Shown piece after piece: positions 1 to 13,200 of a stretch of 64,000 nucleotides of DNA. The notes beneath the pieces were generated by a model. It was given only the letters and a program-made list of their open reading frames with translations. It had not been told where the DNA came from and searched no databases. Each line of letters begins with the position of its first letter. The first letter of the stretch is position 1. The translations under genes were made by a program, and so were the position numbers. This DNA comes from Sipunculus nudus. Its lineage: Eukaryota > Annelida > Sipuncula > Golfingiida > Sipunculidae. The stretch is from positions 29,689,519-29,753,518 of the forward strand of contig CM049306.1 of assembly GCA_026874595.1 (NCBI GenBank), given 5' to 3'.

Positions 1-831
1 AGTCATGCTATAGAGTGATTTAGAATACATTTGAAGTCACATTTAATTTCATCCACACATATATCTGCTGTTGCTATGGAAACTAAGCACACTGGTACAA
101 TACTCTGGTAAATATGGACAACATTATAACACATCAAATGGTATGTAAAATGGTATGACACCACATAGCTTGAAAAATATTTTTTTTTTAAACTGAAATT
201 AACATGCAACTAGCTTGCAACAAGCAGGCAGACTGATTTCCTTTCAGAAATGTTCAAAATAAATGTCTACTGGTATATTAGTGGAGAAATTAGGTTTATA
301 TATCCTGGATCCTCTTCCCTCCAGCTCCCTGTACATTTATGTCTACAAGTTAAGGGACCATCAGTGTGTGAATACTAAGCAGTAGTATTATTAAAACATT
401 AAATTATTTAAAACCAATAATGAAACTTTAAGTACAGGAGTGTGTACAGAATAAAATTAAGTCATAAAGTGATATTAGTGTACACATTCAAGGCCAAAAA
501 ATGCTCCACTCACTTGGGAGGGACCTTGTTGGATGGGGTGGATACTTTAAAAATATACAAACTTACACAATTTGTCATGTTTCATCTGATTTTGACATAA
601 AATGTATCTTTATGAAGAACAACATATATCAAACTGATGGTAACAAAATATTTCCACTGTACACATCTGGTTTTCTGCACTAAATGCTTTCATGCAGACT
701 AAAACATCATAGTTTTAAGCACTATATAAGGGTTTCAAGCATGTTCTTTTTTTAAACTATAACAGGTAAACAAACTTAACAGTTTAACAAAACAGAGGAT
801 AATTGAACACACAGGTTTAGACTTACATATA
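1..831 (-). other. Clarin-like 3' UTR / downstream flank
   Basis: AT-rich sequence downstream of the clarin stop codon. I found no AATAAA or ATTAAA on the minus strand here, so the 3' end of the transcript probably lies beyond the left edge. No other gene is visible. Confidence 0.4.
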
Positions 832-1100
832 TCAATACATCATGACTCCATCCAATGTCTTTTCATTTATATCTGAGCGAAATCTGACAGGTTTCAACTT
901 AATGCCAGAGAGGAAGAGAAGAAGCAGGTTCATGGTGTACAGTCCTGTAGCAGCTACCACCAGGTAGAAGGAGTAATGCGGCCATGTTCTGTACTCAGAC
1001 GTCCAGTAGTTCTGACGGTCAGATGGATGAAGAACGTTGTAACGAATGTCCTTCAGGTACACAGACAGGTACATCACGAAACTCAGGAATGAGAATAAAA
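832..1100 (-). CDS. Clarin-like exon 4 (terminal coding exon)
   Basis: A long poly-T tract ends in TAG at 1102-1101. The reading continues VLFSFLSFVMYLSVYLKD, then helix 4 (YSFYLVVAATGLYTMNLLL) and a cytosolic tail ending DGVMMY with TGA at 834-832. Because the pyrimidine tract is a pure T homopolymer, the acceptor could vary in strength between alleles. Confidence 0.85.
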
Positions 1101-4100
1101 CTAAAAAAAAAAAAAAAAAAAAGAATGGATATGTATAAGTCAAAGTGGATTCCTTCATTAACCTTTATATATTTGGTCATACACAAAATGCAATAATGCC
1201 AGATCAGCTGAGCATCATGGTCCATGAGCCACTTTTTTAATTCTAATTTTATTTTCATACATTTAATTTACTTTTCCCCATCTGATTAAGCAATAAATTT
1301 AAATGTACAAGAAAGAATAAATACACTGCAAGCAAAATACTATAAACAGTACACCAAAATGTATTTTAAGTATAAGTGAATTGACATTGATTGACAGTCC
1401 AAAATATTCTTCACAAGGTAGTTATTTTTTATGAAACCTCTGAATTTCTGTCAAAGTATGAAACAAACATGCATGTTTTTTTTCCAGCCGTTTTAAACAA
1501 TTATGACACGTCACTTCACCTCATTGATTTTACAATGTTACAGCTCACTGTAAGTCAACTGAGCTATAGTGATTGGTCAGCATCCGTCCATCAGTCCATC
1601 CTTCATCAGTCTTTATGTCTGTCTGTCCATCTGTCCATTAGATTAGCACATTTAACACCACTGAACCTAGAACCAGTTGGATTGACATATCAATTTCAAA
1701 TTTTTGAACTAGAACACGGGTGACAAGTGACTTTGTATCCGCTGAAATCAGAGTGGGACAGGTGAAGTAAGGCATGAATTGAGTGACAAGGGCAAATAAG
1801 TTAGATGTGTTGCATATAAGCATGGATGTCTGCCACTAAACATGACTGTAGGTGGCGCCCCCTCATTATTTGAAAGAGAAAGCTATCCAAGATGTATACA
1901 TATGCAAAGTTTAAGGTGGATAAGTCAAACCACTGCTGAGATATGAATGATTGTTACCCTAAGCAGATGAACAGACACCATGGGACACAAAATTTGTATA
2001 AGCTGTAGAGCAATGTAAGATCTTTGCAAAATGCCAGACGGACACATCAAACCAGTCCTGAGATATTAGCAAGGATGTCTGCAGCATAAATGTGAATGTA
2101 GATGATGCCACCTGCCACAAATTCGAGAAAGGTATCCAAGATTTATACATATGCAAAATTTTAGTAAGATAAGTCAAACCACTGCTGAGGTATGAGTGAT
2201 TTTATCCAACGTCAGACAAACAGAAGGATGCTGTGCAAAAATGGTTGTAGGTTGCACCACCGGTCTTGCACATAATAAAGAGCTATGTGAGACCTATACA
2301 CATGCAAAATTTAAGATGGACATGTCTTACCAGTCTTGAGATATAAGCATGGATGTCTGCCACAAAAACAATTGTAGGTGGCCTCCACCTGTTATTTGAA
2401 AGAGAAAGCTATCCAAGATGTATACATATGCAAAATTTCTGGTGGATTAGTCAAACCACTCCTGAGATATGAATAATTTTATCCCACGGCAGACAAACAG
2501 GCAGATGCTGTACAAATATAGTTAGAGGTGGTGCCACCAGTTTTGAGTATGATATAAAGCTATCCAAGAGCTGCACTCATTAAAAAAATTCAGCCTGATT
2601 GGTCAAATGAGTCCAAAAATATGTGGGTTAATGTGTGGAAACAGACGCATAGATGGATGCACTGCAGAGAGGAAAAGATGGAGGTCAACACAAAATGGTT
2701 AGGCACTAGTTCACATGTGACGAAATAATGGGGTCAAGTTTTGGGAAAATCGGTCTAGTCGTCTAAAAGGAGTTCTCCGAAAATGAACTAGGCAGCAGCG
2801 GAACCCAGTCAAACAAAGTGTCCGCAAAACTTTGTTTTGGAGGATACAATTGTATATGGTCCACCTCTAAAGCATGAACTGTACTGATTTTTGGGTCAAA
2901 GGTCAATGTAAAAAGACCCACTTATTTAGAAAGTTTGTGGATGCATTTTAAGCCAAACTTTTAATCCCAAATCTTCCATCTAGCACATAAAGGTGACTTG
3001 CAAATAGGAGATCAACCTGAATGATTTTAGGGCCCCAAGGTCAAAGGTCTAGGTGGCCATCTGTCCACATATTTGTTTCTGAATGATACATCAAGTTTGG
3101 TTTGACATATTGGTTTTAAACTTGATTTATATATGGCCCACCAATAACGTAAAAACCCTTTTTTATTTTGGGGTCATAAGGTCAAAGGTCATGGTCACAG
3201 AGGTCATCTGTTCACATATTGGTTTCCAGATGATATCTCCAGGTTGGATTTAAATATTGGTTTTAAACTTGACCAATATATGGCTCACCACAAAAGTAAG
3301 AATCTTATTCATTTAAGTGTCATGAGGTCACAGGTCAAGGTCACAGGACCTACTTCTTTAAAAAGTTTGTGGATGCATTTTAAGCCAAACTTGTAATGCC
3401 ATACCTTCCATCTTCCACATTTTTCTCATCTACCAGTAGTGGAAGAAACTTATGGATTTATGGGTCAAAAGGTCAAGGCCACAGGGCCATCTGTCCACAT
3501 ATTTATTTCCAAATGATAACTTCAGTTTCAATTGACATATGGATATCAAACTGGACTTATATATGACTCACCACTAAAGGGTCATGAGGTCAAAGGTCAG
3601 GGTCACAAGACCCACTTCTTTAAAAAGATTGTGGATGCATTTTAAGCCAATTTTTCTTCTTAAACCTTGCATCTTCCACATGTGGTTCACCTGCCTATTG
3701 GGGAAGATTCTATTCATATTTCGGGTCACAAGTTCAAAGGTCAAACACAGGCCCATCCATTCACTCATCAGTATATGGATGATAACCTTCAGTTTAGGTA
3801 GACAGTTTTGCTTCAAACTTGTTCAAAGGACTTGCATTTTGAAAAAGCCCATAAATATATCCTTATAGACAAATTCAGCTGAGCTTCCAGACCAATGGGT
3901 CCCTAGTTTAATTTTCTCATTTATGTTTTCACAAATACATGAAAATACTGAATTAATCCATAATGCCTTCATACTGAAAAACAACTTTTAAGTACTATTA
4001 AATGTTACTGCATTTAATATATGTGTTTATTTTCTTTGCACCAGATTACAACATTGCACTTACCTGCCAACCCATTCCACAGGTACAGTCCCGTGGGACC

Positions 4101-7100
4101 AGTTATTGTTTCAATTGGCCTTGTGCTGATGTTGAAGATGGCAAAACCTAAACTGACCAGTCCCCAGACCAGACCAAGAGCCAAAAAGATGATGGTGCAC
4201 AGCCAGAGACCGAAGTTGAAAAGACCATGTTCCGAAATCTGACGAGGAACTGATAAAAGAAAATACAGGTTTGAGAACAAAATAAATATTCTGAAATAGT
4301 TTATGAAAAGTTGGCCACATACACCCAGAAGTTCAATTAGGGCAGTATCTATTACAATTCAAGGTGACAGGTTATGCTTCAACCTTAATACACTCTCAGG
4401 TAAACCCTAATATGGAATTATTAAATATTCACCGTTATTGATTCTGCCAGGAGGGTATGCCTTCATCCCATTCATGTTTGTGTTCGTGAGTGTCTGTGAG
4501 TGTAAAATCATGAACAGAATCTCATGACAATTTCAGGGCATTTTGGGAAGAGGAAAATGAAGAATCCATCAGTTTTTGTTTGGACCCAGCACATTATACA
4601 GATTCAGGAACGTCATCAAGGAATATTCACAAATGCACTGTCACTTTATGCACAAATTAACCTGGGAATATGTACTATATAAGTAAATGCTCACACATTT
4701 TTGAGAGCATCCCACAATAGGGACCTCCCCACATGGTGGAGGTCTTCATTCATCAGAATGCATATTTCTTGTATGATTATAGTCTAGAAAATTTAAAGTG
4801 AAAACCAAATGATAATGGACCAAATATGCATTTATTTTAACATGCAAAAGGAACACACTTGTTTTCTCTGCCTTTATTCTCGAGCTGTTGGTCTTGAAAA
4901 TTCTACTGAGGTGCCTGAAAATGCTTGACCCTAACTGAAGTTTGCAATATAAATAATACCAATATTCTTTTGTTGATGTTGAGGTATTTTTAGTGTTAGA
5001 TGTTTAGGCCAATGATAACTAACATACAAGTACAGAAACTTTAGTCAGTTATTTGTTACACCCATCTTACACATGACAGGAACAACAAGGGACCCATGGG
5101 TCACTGTGCTCAGCTGAAGTTTGAAATTTTTGCAAATGCAAAATATGCAAAATATTCATTTGTGATGTTTTTCATATATATTAGCATATGAGAAGCTAAG
5201 AGGAAAGATGCCCTTCTACTTGGTTATAGTAAAGTTCTAAATATATGATTGCAAAACTAATACTCTGACAAGACCATCATGAAGAAAAACAGTTCATGTT
5301 TTGAGATACTGCGATGCATATGAAAAATTTACAGATGGACAGGAAAGTGGACAGAAGGGACTAATACCTTTATTTCACTTTCAAGGGAATAATGCATTTA
5401 AGTTTATAAAAAAAGCCTATTTTTTTTTTGCCCTATACTCTTTTAATATTAATAAATTTTTCAGATTCATTTTTTTTATTTACAAGTTTTTTAAATTTGT
5501 TATAAAAAAATCTGAAAATATAAATTAAAATATCAGAATTCTAAGTTACAATCATTATTGATCGAGAGTGTAGCTCATATCGGGTCATATTATGCATACA
5601 CATATATCTTATTATTTTTAAACCACAAATGTTTAAACAGAATTTAAAAGAAAATAATGCCACAACATTCCTTGAATCACTATTAAAAATTTTTGCACAC
5701 TGGGGTGTTCAGTTCATGCTTTATTTTATTCACCTAAATAAAAGATTCAGTAAATCTGATAAAATAAAAACATTTTTCAAATAAAGTATACACCCTGTTG
5801 GTTGCATGAGGGACAAACAATATCACTGTGCTAATTACTATCTCAGCTATACTTTATTACTGGAATTGATTGTAAATAGTAATATTATGCAGCCTTGAAG
5901 TGTAACGATGGCCTTTTTTTTTATCAAAAACGGAGGTTTTTCCTTAATATCTCAAAGGAACTAAGTCCTAGTGACCAAATTTTCAGTATGGTAGGAGATT
6001 TTGGGGACATCTAACTATATGCAAAATTTTGGATTCGTAGGTCCAATGGTTTCAAAACGTGCCCTGTTAATGGCCGGACAGCCTGACAGCGGACAAAGGA
6101 CCACGACTAAAGCTCAGATGACTTATAGTCAGCTGAGCTAAAAATCCGGAAAAGCATTTTAAGGTGCAAGTTCTGGACCTGAGATCATGCTGTTAAATTC
6201 AATGACCTGTTGCTAAGACTGTGTATTGAATGAGGATGAAGGTGACCAAACAATAAGAACAATATGTCATCGGTAAGCATCCTAGATTTCAGCTTTTACA
6301 AGTCATACTGTGTATTTGATAGTCAGACATCAGGGTAAATGGTGAGGTTCTACCAAGATTCAAGAAAATCATCCATTTGAAGCCACAGGGTGAGTTCAGC
6401 ACGAATTGGAAGGTTAAGGAGCACTGTTTTCTAAATCAAGCCACAGCTTTAACTGGAGAAATCACAGTATATACTGGGAATTTCAGGGAGATTCAGCTTT
6501 CAAAGTTCAATGCCACTAATTTACTTGTCTTACTCCAAGCCACATTTCCTACAATCTTTCTTTATGAGAACAGTCAGAACCGAACACACAGAGTTGGCAC
6601 TGAAGATTATCCCTGACCTCAAATGACTTGAACAGAAAGGAATTAAAAATGTTCTATATAGTGGAAAAGAAGATCAGAATCAAAGACTCATCTTGGAAGC
6701 GGCTACATTCAGGGATGTCCGGTTAATGATTTAGTAACCAGGGAAACTACTACAGCCAACAAGGCAGTTACCTTGGCCTGTTTTTGGTAAAATCTCTTCC
6801 AAATAAACATGTACCAACAAACAAAGTAGAATAAATGTATTTATGAATATATTTTTTTCTCAGACATTATGATCAAGGCCTATAAAGATATGACAGTTGA
6901 TCTTTATGGTTTGACTGGCTTATAGTCATGTTCTATAGCAGTCTACAGACCATGTGACAGCCTTTAGAACACAAGAACTGAGACAGACACATTTTCACAT
7001 TACAGTGTTATATGTATTGATCCATGACAGATTCTATATATACAGGTATGTCAGACAATACAGCAGAGCAGGTGTACATAATGTTTATCATTAAATGTGC

Positions 7101-10100
7101 TGAACTTGCTGGTTATGAAGCATCAGCATTGTTCTAAATGTCCCTACTACAACACACATACAAATCACATGTATTCATACATATATACATATATATATAG
7201 CAAGCAGCAAAGGACATAGAACACAATGTCTTCAGCAACAACAAAGCAAAACACTAAAGCACATCAGTTATGAAAACAAAAGTATAAAAAAAAACTGCCC
7301 AATCATTTAAATTTGAAGTTCAATATACATTTAACGTTTTTTCATCAAAATTGTAATTAATACAATTATTTTCAATTGTACCAATCTTCCAAAATGAAGT
7401 GAATAAATTTCCTTTAAAAATACATTTTGAGAATTTATAATAAAGATGAACATTAAAAAAAAACTTGTTTACATGACTGTTTACTATTTATGTCGAATAA
7501 TCTTCTCATTTTCAACTGGTCTTTTTTAAAGGGTTTTGTCTTAGATACATTTTTCTACAGAAGACAAAAAGGTGGTGCAATAAAAGGTGAAAATAAAACA
7601 AATACACAACCTGTGCTGTTAGAATCAGGGGAGGGGGTGGATATGATGGAAGGAAGGTTGTCAAAAAAATCCAAAATGGACTGGATTTCTTGTCTGCGTG
7701 CCCCCAGGTCACTTAGTCGGCTCATTCCACAGAGGTTACAGGATTCCACACATGCAGCTGTTAGAAACAAAGACAAACAAAGCACACTTTCAAACATAAC
7801 ACAGTGATTCCAACTAACAGCAATGCACAATATATGTACAGTCCCTTTAAAGAAAACACTTTTACTAGATGATTTATTGAAAAATATTTATGTTTTTCTT
7901 GTTATAAATGTTGATTTTCAAATTTGCATCTGAGTCCACACTATCTGAGTCCATGTGCTGAGTCTATGTTTATATTCAGACCAAGTCAGAGTCCTTGAAC
8001 TTCCAGTCCAAGTCCATGTATCTTCTTCCAATCCCAGTCATAGGATGAGAGTAGGACTAAGTCCAATTAAAATAGATAAAAAGGAAAAGTTAAATTTGGA
8101 TTTTGTACAGCATATAAATGCCAAATTTCACAATCTTTAATAATCCATCCATTGTTGGAGCAATTTTATGCACATCAGTGCTGATACATGTATAAAATTT
8201 TTTTCATGAATATCACAATTTACATGAAATAACTTTTATCTGCTGGACTCAATTAGGCCCCAACAAGTTAATGCAAGTCTGGGTTAGAGTCCCTAAAACT
8301 GTGGACTCAAGTCCAGAGATGATTCCAAGTGCAGACTTGGAGTTCTTCATCACTTTATGTGAACTGCCATTGCTCATTAAATTACTTCCACAGATGAATT
8401 TTAATACAATATGAATTATTTTTTTTCTGTTTGAAGATGTCTTGGAATGAGAATTTAAAAACTTGATTAATGCAATATTCCGAAGATTTTTTTAGATGCA
8501 GGCCTTGAGATAAAGTGTTTATAAAGCAGGGGGAGATGCAGCATTTGAGGATGGGAGAGGTTAACATTTAAAGTACAGGATTTATACCGTACAAAGGTAC
8601 ACAACACCAGGTATAAGATGGGTGACTTAAAAGTTAAGGGAAAAAGCTAAAAGGTAGTTTCTCCCAGTTTGGGGGGGGGGGTTCACCGTTAAAGTTATAC
8701 ACCCTTATATCTTCTGGAACCGCTACAAAAGTATGAATATGACTTGGATTAAAAATTAATTTATCCGGGATGAAGCATAAGCTCTCTTAAGTGTATATTG
8801 CACAGAAATCAAGTTATAAATATGTGTACCCAATATGTTAAAAAAAGAGGCCAGTTTCACTGTTTTATATTACTAAAAATTTGGATTATTTATGGGAAGC
8901 ATACAAAGAGAAAAATTACATCAGAATATCTAATGTTGTCTTTACTGACAAAATACACTAATAGTTAATGAACCTATAATGCCTATATCAATTTCAAAAA
9001 GTTGGAAATAAAATCATAATTACTTGCATATTAGTATATTAGTTGAATTAACTATTACTCTAATGTCATTAAGAAAAACAGTTGGTTACTCGAGCACCAT
9101 GTGCATCATATTGGACCCCAACATAAAAAATTCTTGTTATTTTCAGTAGAAGTGTACTGATTCTCAGCTTAAGATGCTCTGACATTTCTTTCAAAGATAT
9201 AAAATGATAAAATTTTGTTTGTTATGTTGTTCATTAAACTGTTAAAAAAACAGTTTTGTTTTTATCATGATGTCCACTAATAATATGAAATTTAAAAAAA
9301 GTCATTGTAAAGAGGTAAAGAAAAATTTTCCCTCTCACTAATTTTGAAAAAAATTACATGAGAATTTAACCCTGCAATCTTTTCTTTTGGCCTTAAAACT
9401 TAATTTTGCAAAAGATTAAGGTGTGCCCAATGTTAATATATATATTTTTTCCTAGCTGAATCTGTATATAGTTTTTTTACATCTAAGCTGGCACTGCTGT
9501 CAACAAAATCGCAGTGATAAGCTCAACTGATATCACAACACATGAACACATGAGCAAACTACAATAATTACCTAAGAACATATTAATTAGCAGACTACAA
9601 TTATTCCCTGAATGAAACCCTTAATGGTTAAAGTTTACACATATACAATTGATATCAGTTTCAATATTGTTAAAATATCTGAAAAAAAGAGGAAATGAAG
9701 AAACTGAATAAGATGTACAAGTAAGGCCAAAAAAAAAATAAGGTTTGGTTCTCAGGCACTTTTTTTATAAATAAGCGCGGGAGAGGGATTTTTGTTTTAC
9801 CTTTTTTGTATGTGTCAATAAAAATGTCATATGATCAGAGAAAAGCATGATAATAAAAGTAAAAGCACAAGATAACCAAGGAATTCTTATCAAAATTGTA
9901 TTATTTTATATTCTTGAAAGATATGTCCCAGCTACTGGTTCTCAAACTTGGCAAGTTTCTATTGAAAATCAAAATCAAAATTGTTTATGCAGGGGATTAA
10001 AATTGATGCTGGAGGTGCCTAAGAACCATACCTTTTATTTTTTTTGGCCCAACAATTATATTGATACGAAAGCCATTACAGTACTGACTATTAATGACAC

Positions 10101-10239
10101 TTGAAATTAATGAAACAATTCTTTTTTAGGGTTTTTTTGTTTAATGTAATATTTCCATTTTGATTTTATAGACAAATAACAATATTGACAAAGAGAGTAA
10201 ATTGGTTAAAACTTATATAAATATATATACATGTATATG

Positions 10240-10283
<44 letters not shown>

Positions 10284-13200
10284 ACTAAGGTACATTCAGT
10301 TTACCTGAGGTCAAACCAGCATACTAATAAAACATCAACACCTGCATGTAATGACCATGCTTCTCACAGTATATGAGTGATCAAATTCAGCTGCTCGCTT
10401 ACAAATCAGACTCTGTATATACTGTGTAGTTGATCATCTGAAGAACTATTAAGAAATTAAAAAAAAAGCAATAATAATCTAAGAATACTCTGAAATTGAC
10501 AATTTGATATACAATTGATTTACAAGTTATAGAAAGTCCTTCATGCTTACATGTTCAGTAATTAACAAATTCCAATAACTTCAATAGATTTAGTTCATTA
10601 TATGTAAGAAATCACACTGGAACTCTGAAAACCGATAAATTATGACAGCCAGTCTTGGTTTTTTTCATCAGGATTTCTGAACTTTGCAAGAAGCCCAACC
10701 ATATATAATAAAGGACTGTAAATAGCCACAAAAGACTGAACATACCTTGAGTAAACTTGAATAAATCATGGTTAACATTTTTACAAGAGACCAAAAATAT
10801 CAGGGAAGTTAGGATTTTATCCAGACTAGGAACTAGAACAAAGTACCCCAATTTTTACCTTTATGTAAATGTCTTATCATCTTTCAGTTAATTCTGTAAT
10901 GTCCACATGATATGATATATATTCATGAAGATACATTCCATATCAATAAATATTTTTTGCCAAAATTGTTGTACTCTATACATAAATACAAAAATTGTCA
11001 GTTCTACAGCAATACATTTTCCACCCTAAACTGAAGCCATGAAACTATTAATGCTGCTGCCACAAGCCAGTGTTTTTCTTCATCATATGGATCCACGGCT
11101 CTGCATGCATGACATGATATAAATTATTGATAAAGCACAGAATAAACATCCATGCCTGTAGCTAGAAGCAACAGCCCAGCCACTGAGCCACTAAAACATT
11201 AGTCATGCTGGGGAGAAGAAAGCAGAAGAGACCTTACACACAAGGAGTTAATATAATGTATCAATCATGATGATCGTGCTACTCATGCCTAATAAGGGGA
11301 GGGGGGGGGGGGGGGAAGTAATCTTATCCTAGATTTAATAATAAGTTTTCATTGCTGCTTCTAATAAAGAAAATTTGTGCCACAGAACAACCTATGTTAA
11401 TTGTAATAATGTAATATATCTCAGTATATATATAAATTTAATTCAGGAAATAGGGATATTATAATTCAATTTATATACACTACAAACAACTGTTTGTTAC
11501 ATCATAAACTAACAGATAATTATGACAACAATCAATTGATAGCATGTGATAATAATTACAATTACATTAATTTCTAAGTGACTGATTGTAATCACTATTA
11601 CAATGTTTTTATCATTAACTGAATGAGAATCAAATGACTCACAAATTGTCTATAAACTTATTCAGGTTCTACACTTTTCATGATACTGAAGCAATATTAA
11701 AATACTATAAACTTAAACCTGTCCATTTATCTAGTGACAATTAATATTCTTCTCACACATTATGGATTCAAAAAGCTAGAAGAACTCATGCATTGTTTAC
11801 CATATACTATTTCTCATACTCAGCAAAGCAGACTCAGTATTTTTAATTCCGATAACTGGACAACATCATTTTTGTTTATTACAGAAGAGAATGTGTGTTT
11901 AATGTACTTCTAGCAGAAACTGATACACTAGAGATGAAAATTTAATACACATCCATGCCCTGATTGTAAAATTCTTACAAATTATTTGTTAAAAGATTGT
12001 ATAGATCAAATTTATTTTAAATCCAATTGATTCAATCAAGAAGCAATATATATATATATTGATCAATCTAGCATGATGTAATATACAGCACATATGTAGA
12101 ATATACAGGCAAATCTCATAGGTCAAGTCCCTGAAAATATACCAATCAGATACCGGTACAGAAGAAAATCTACATGATTATATTACATCTTTTATGGTAA
12201 CTTCAAAGTAATGCTTAAGTGAGGTGTCCCTTCAGCCAGTTACTCCCAAAGTCTCAGGTGTTGATCTCTGTGTGTGCCCTCAAGATTACACTCCAGGCTG
12301 CCCAGGTATGTGTGTCTTATCACTGGGCTGGGAGTTTTATGGCTGGTTCCACACCAGAATCCATGACTGATAAAGGGTGGGTGTAACAGATCCTTATGTT
12401 CTACCATGACCCCATGATAAGTCATTTAAACACAGTACTTAACCCAACCCTTATTGTCCCTAATGTAATGTATACAATATTATGGTAATAAAGTTATATG
12501 AAACATGGTCATCTATGAATGGTTAAGAAGAACATCTAACAACACACGTGTGCATGTCTAGCAATGTGTATCTCAGCAGTGTATGAGACTGTGTAAACAG
12601 ACTATATAGAGCAATATGTAATATTTTGTGATTACAGCATAAAATATATACTGATACCAAGAGTTAATCAGTAGCATCTTGCATATACACCTGGTAAACA
12701 TTTATCTTTTATACCAGTCTACACTAACTCTGTTGGACATAAATTATTATCACTGACAATGTAAAACTGAGCAAATTTTAATTGACAACTATAACTGTGT
12801 CCTATGATTTAACAGTGAATTTTGTCTGATCAGTAAAGCTAAATAAATATAAATCTGAGAAAAGATAGAATTGGAACATCTATACATAAAATCAATATTC
12901 AGTACTGTAATATTAAACAATAATTGAATTACTTTGTATCTGATATATTTTGCTGTCTTATATATATTCAAGCTACTTATCATTATAAACCAAAGATAAA
13001 CTGTTCTCCAGTCAAAGGTAATGATAATAATTTAAAACAATAATGGATTATATTCATGCATTATGTTTTTAACATTAAAACAATAATAAAATATGATAAG
13101 GATTGTCCAAAAATATATTTGAAACAGAAAGAACATGATTATTTCAACAAACGTATTTAAAAAATAATAATATCAGTACAGGTTTCTTACTTAATACGGA

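Noticed and set aside
1019-1258. Alternative minus-strand frame across the clarin exon 4 acceptor
   Set aside because: Arises from the poly-T tract; only the frame continuing from exon 3 in phase 1 gives the helix and the MMY end.
5301-5528. 75-aa frame MRYCDAYEKFTDGQ..., also found at 56094-56318
   Set aside because: Repeated because both lie in family A copies; no domain, and the frame decays differently in each copy.
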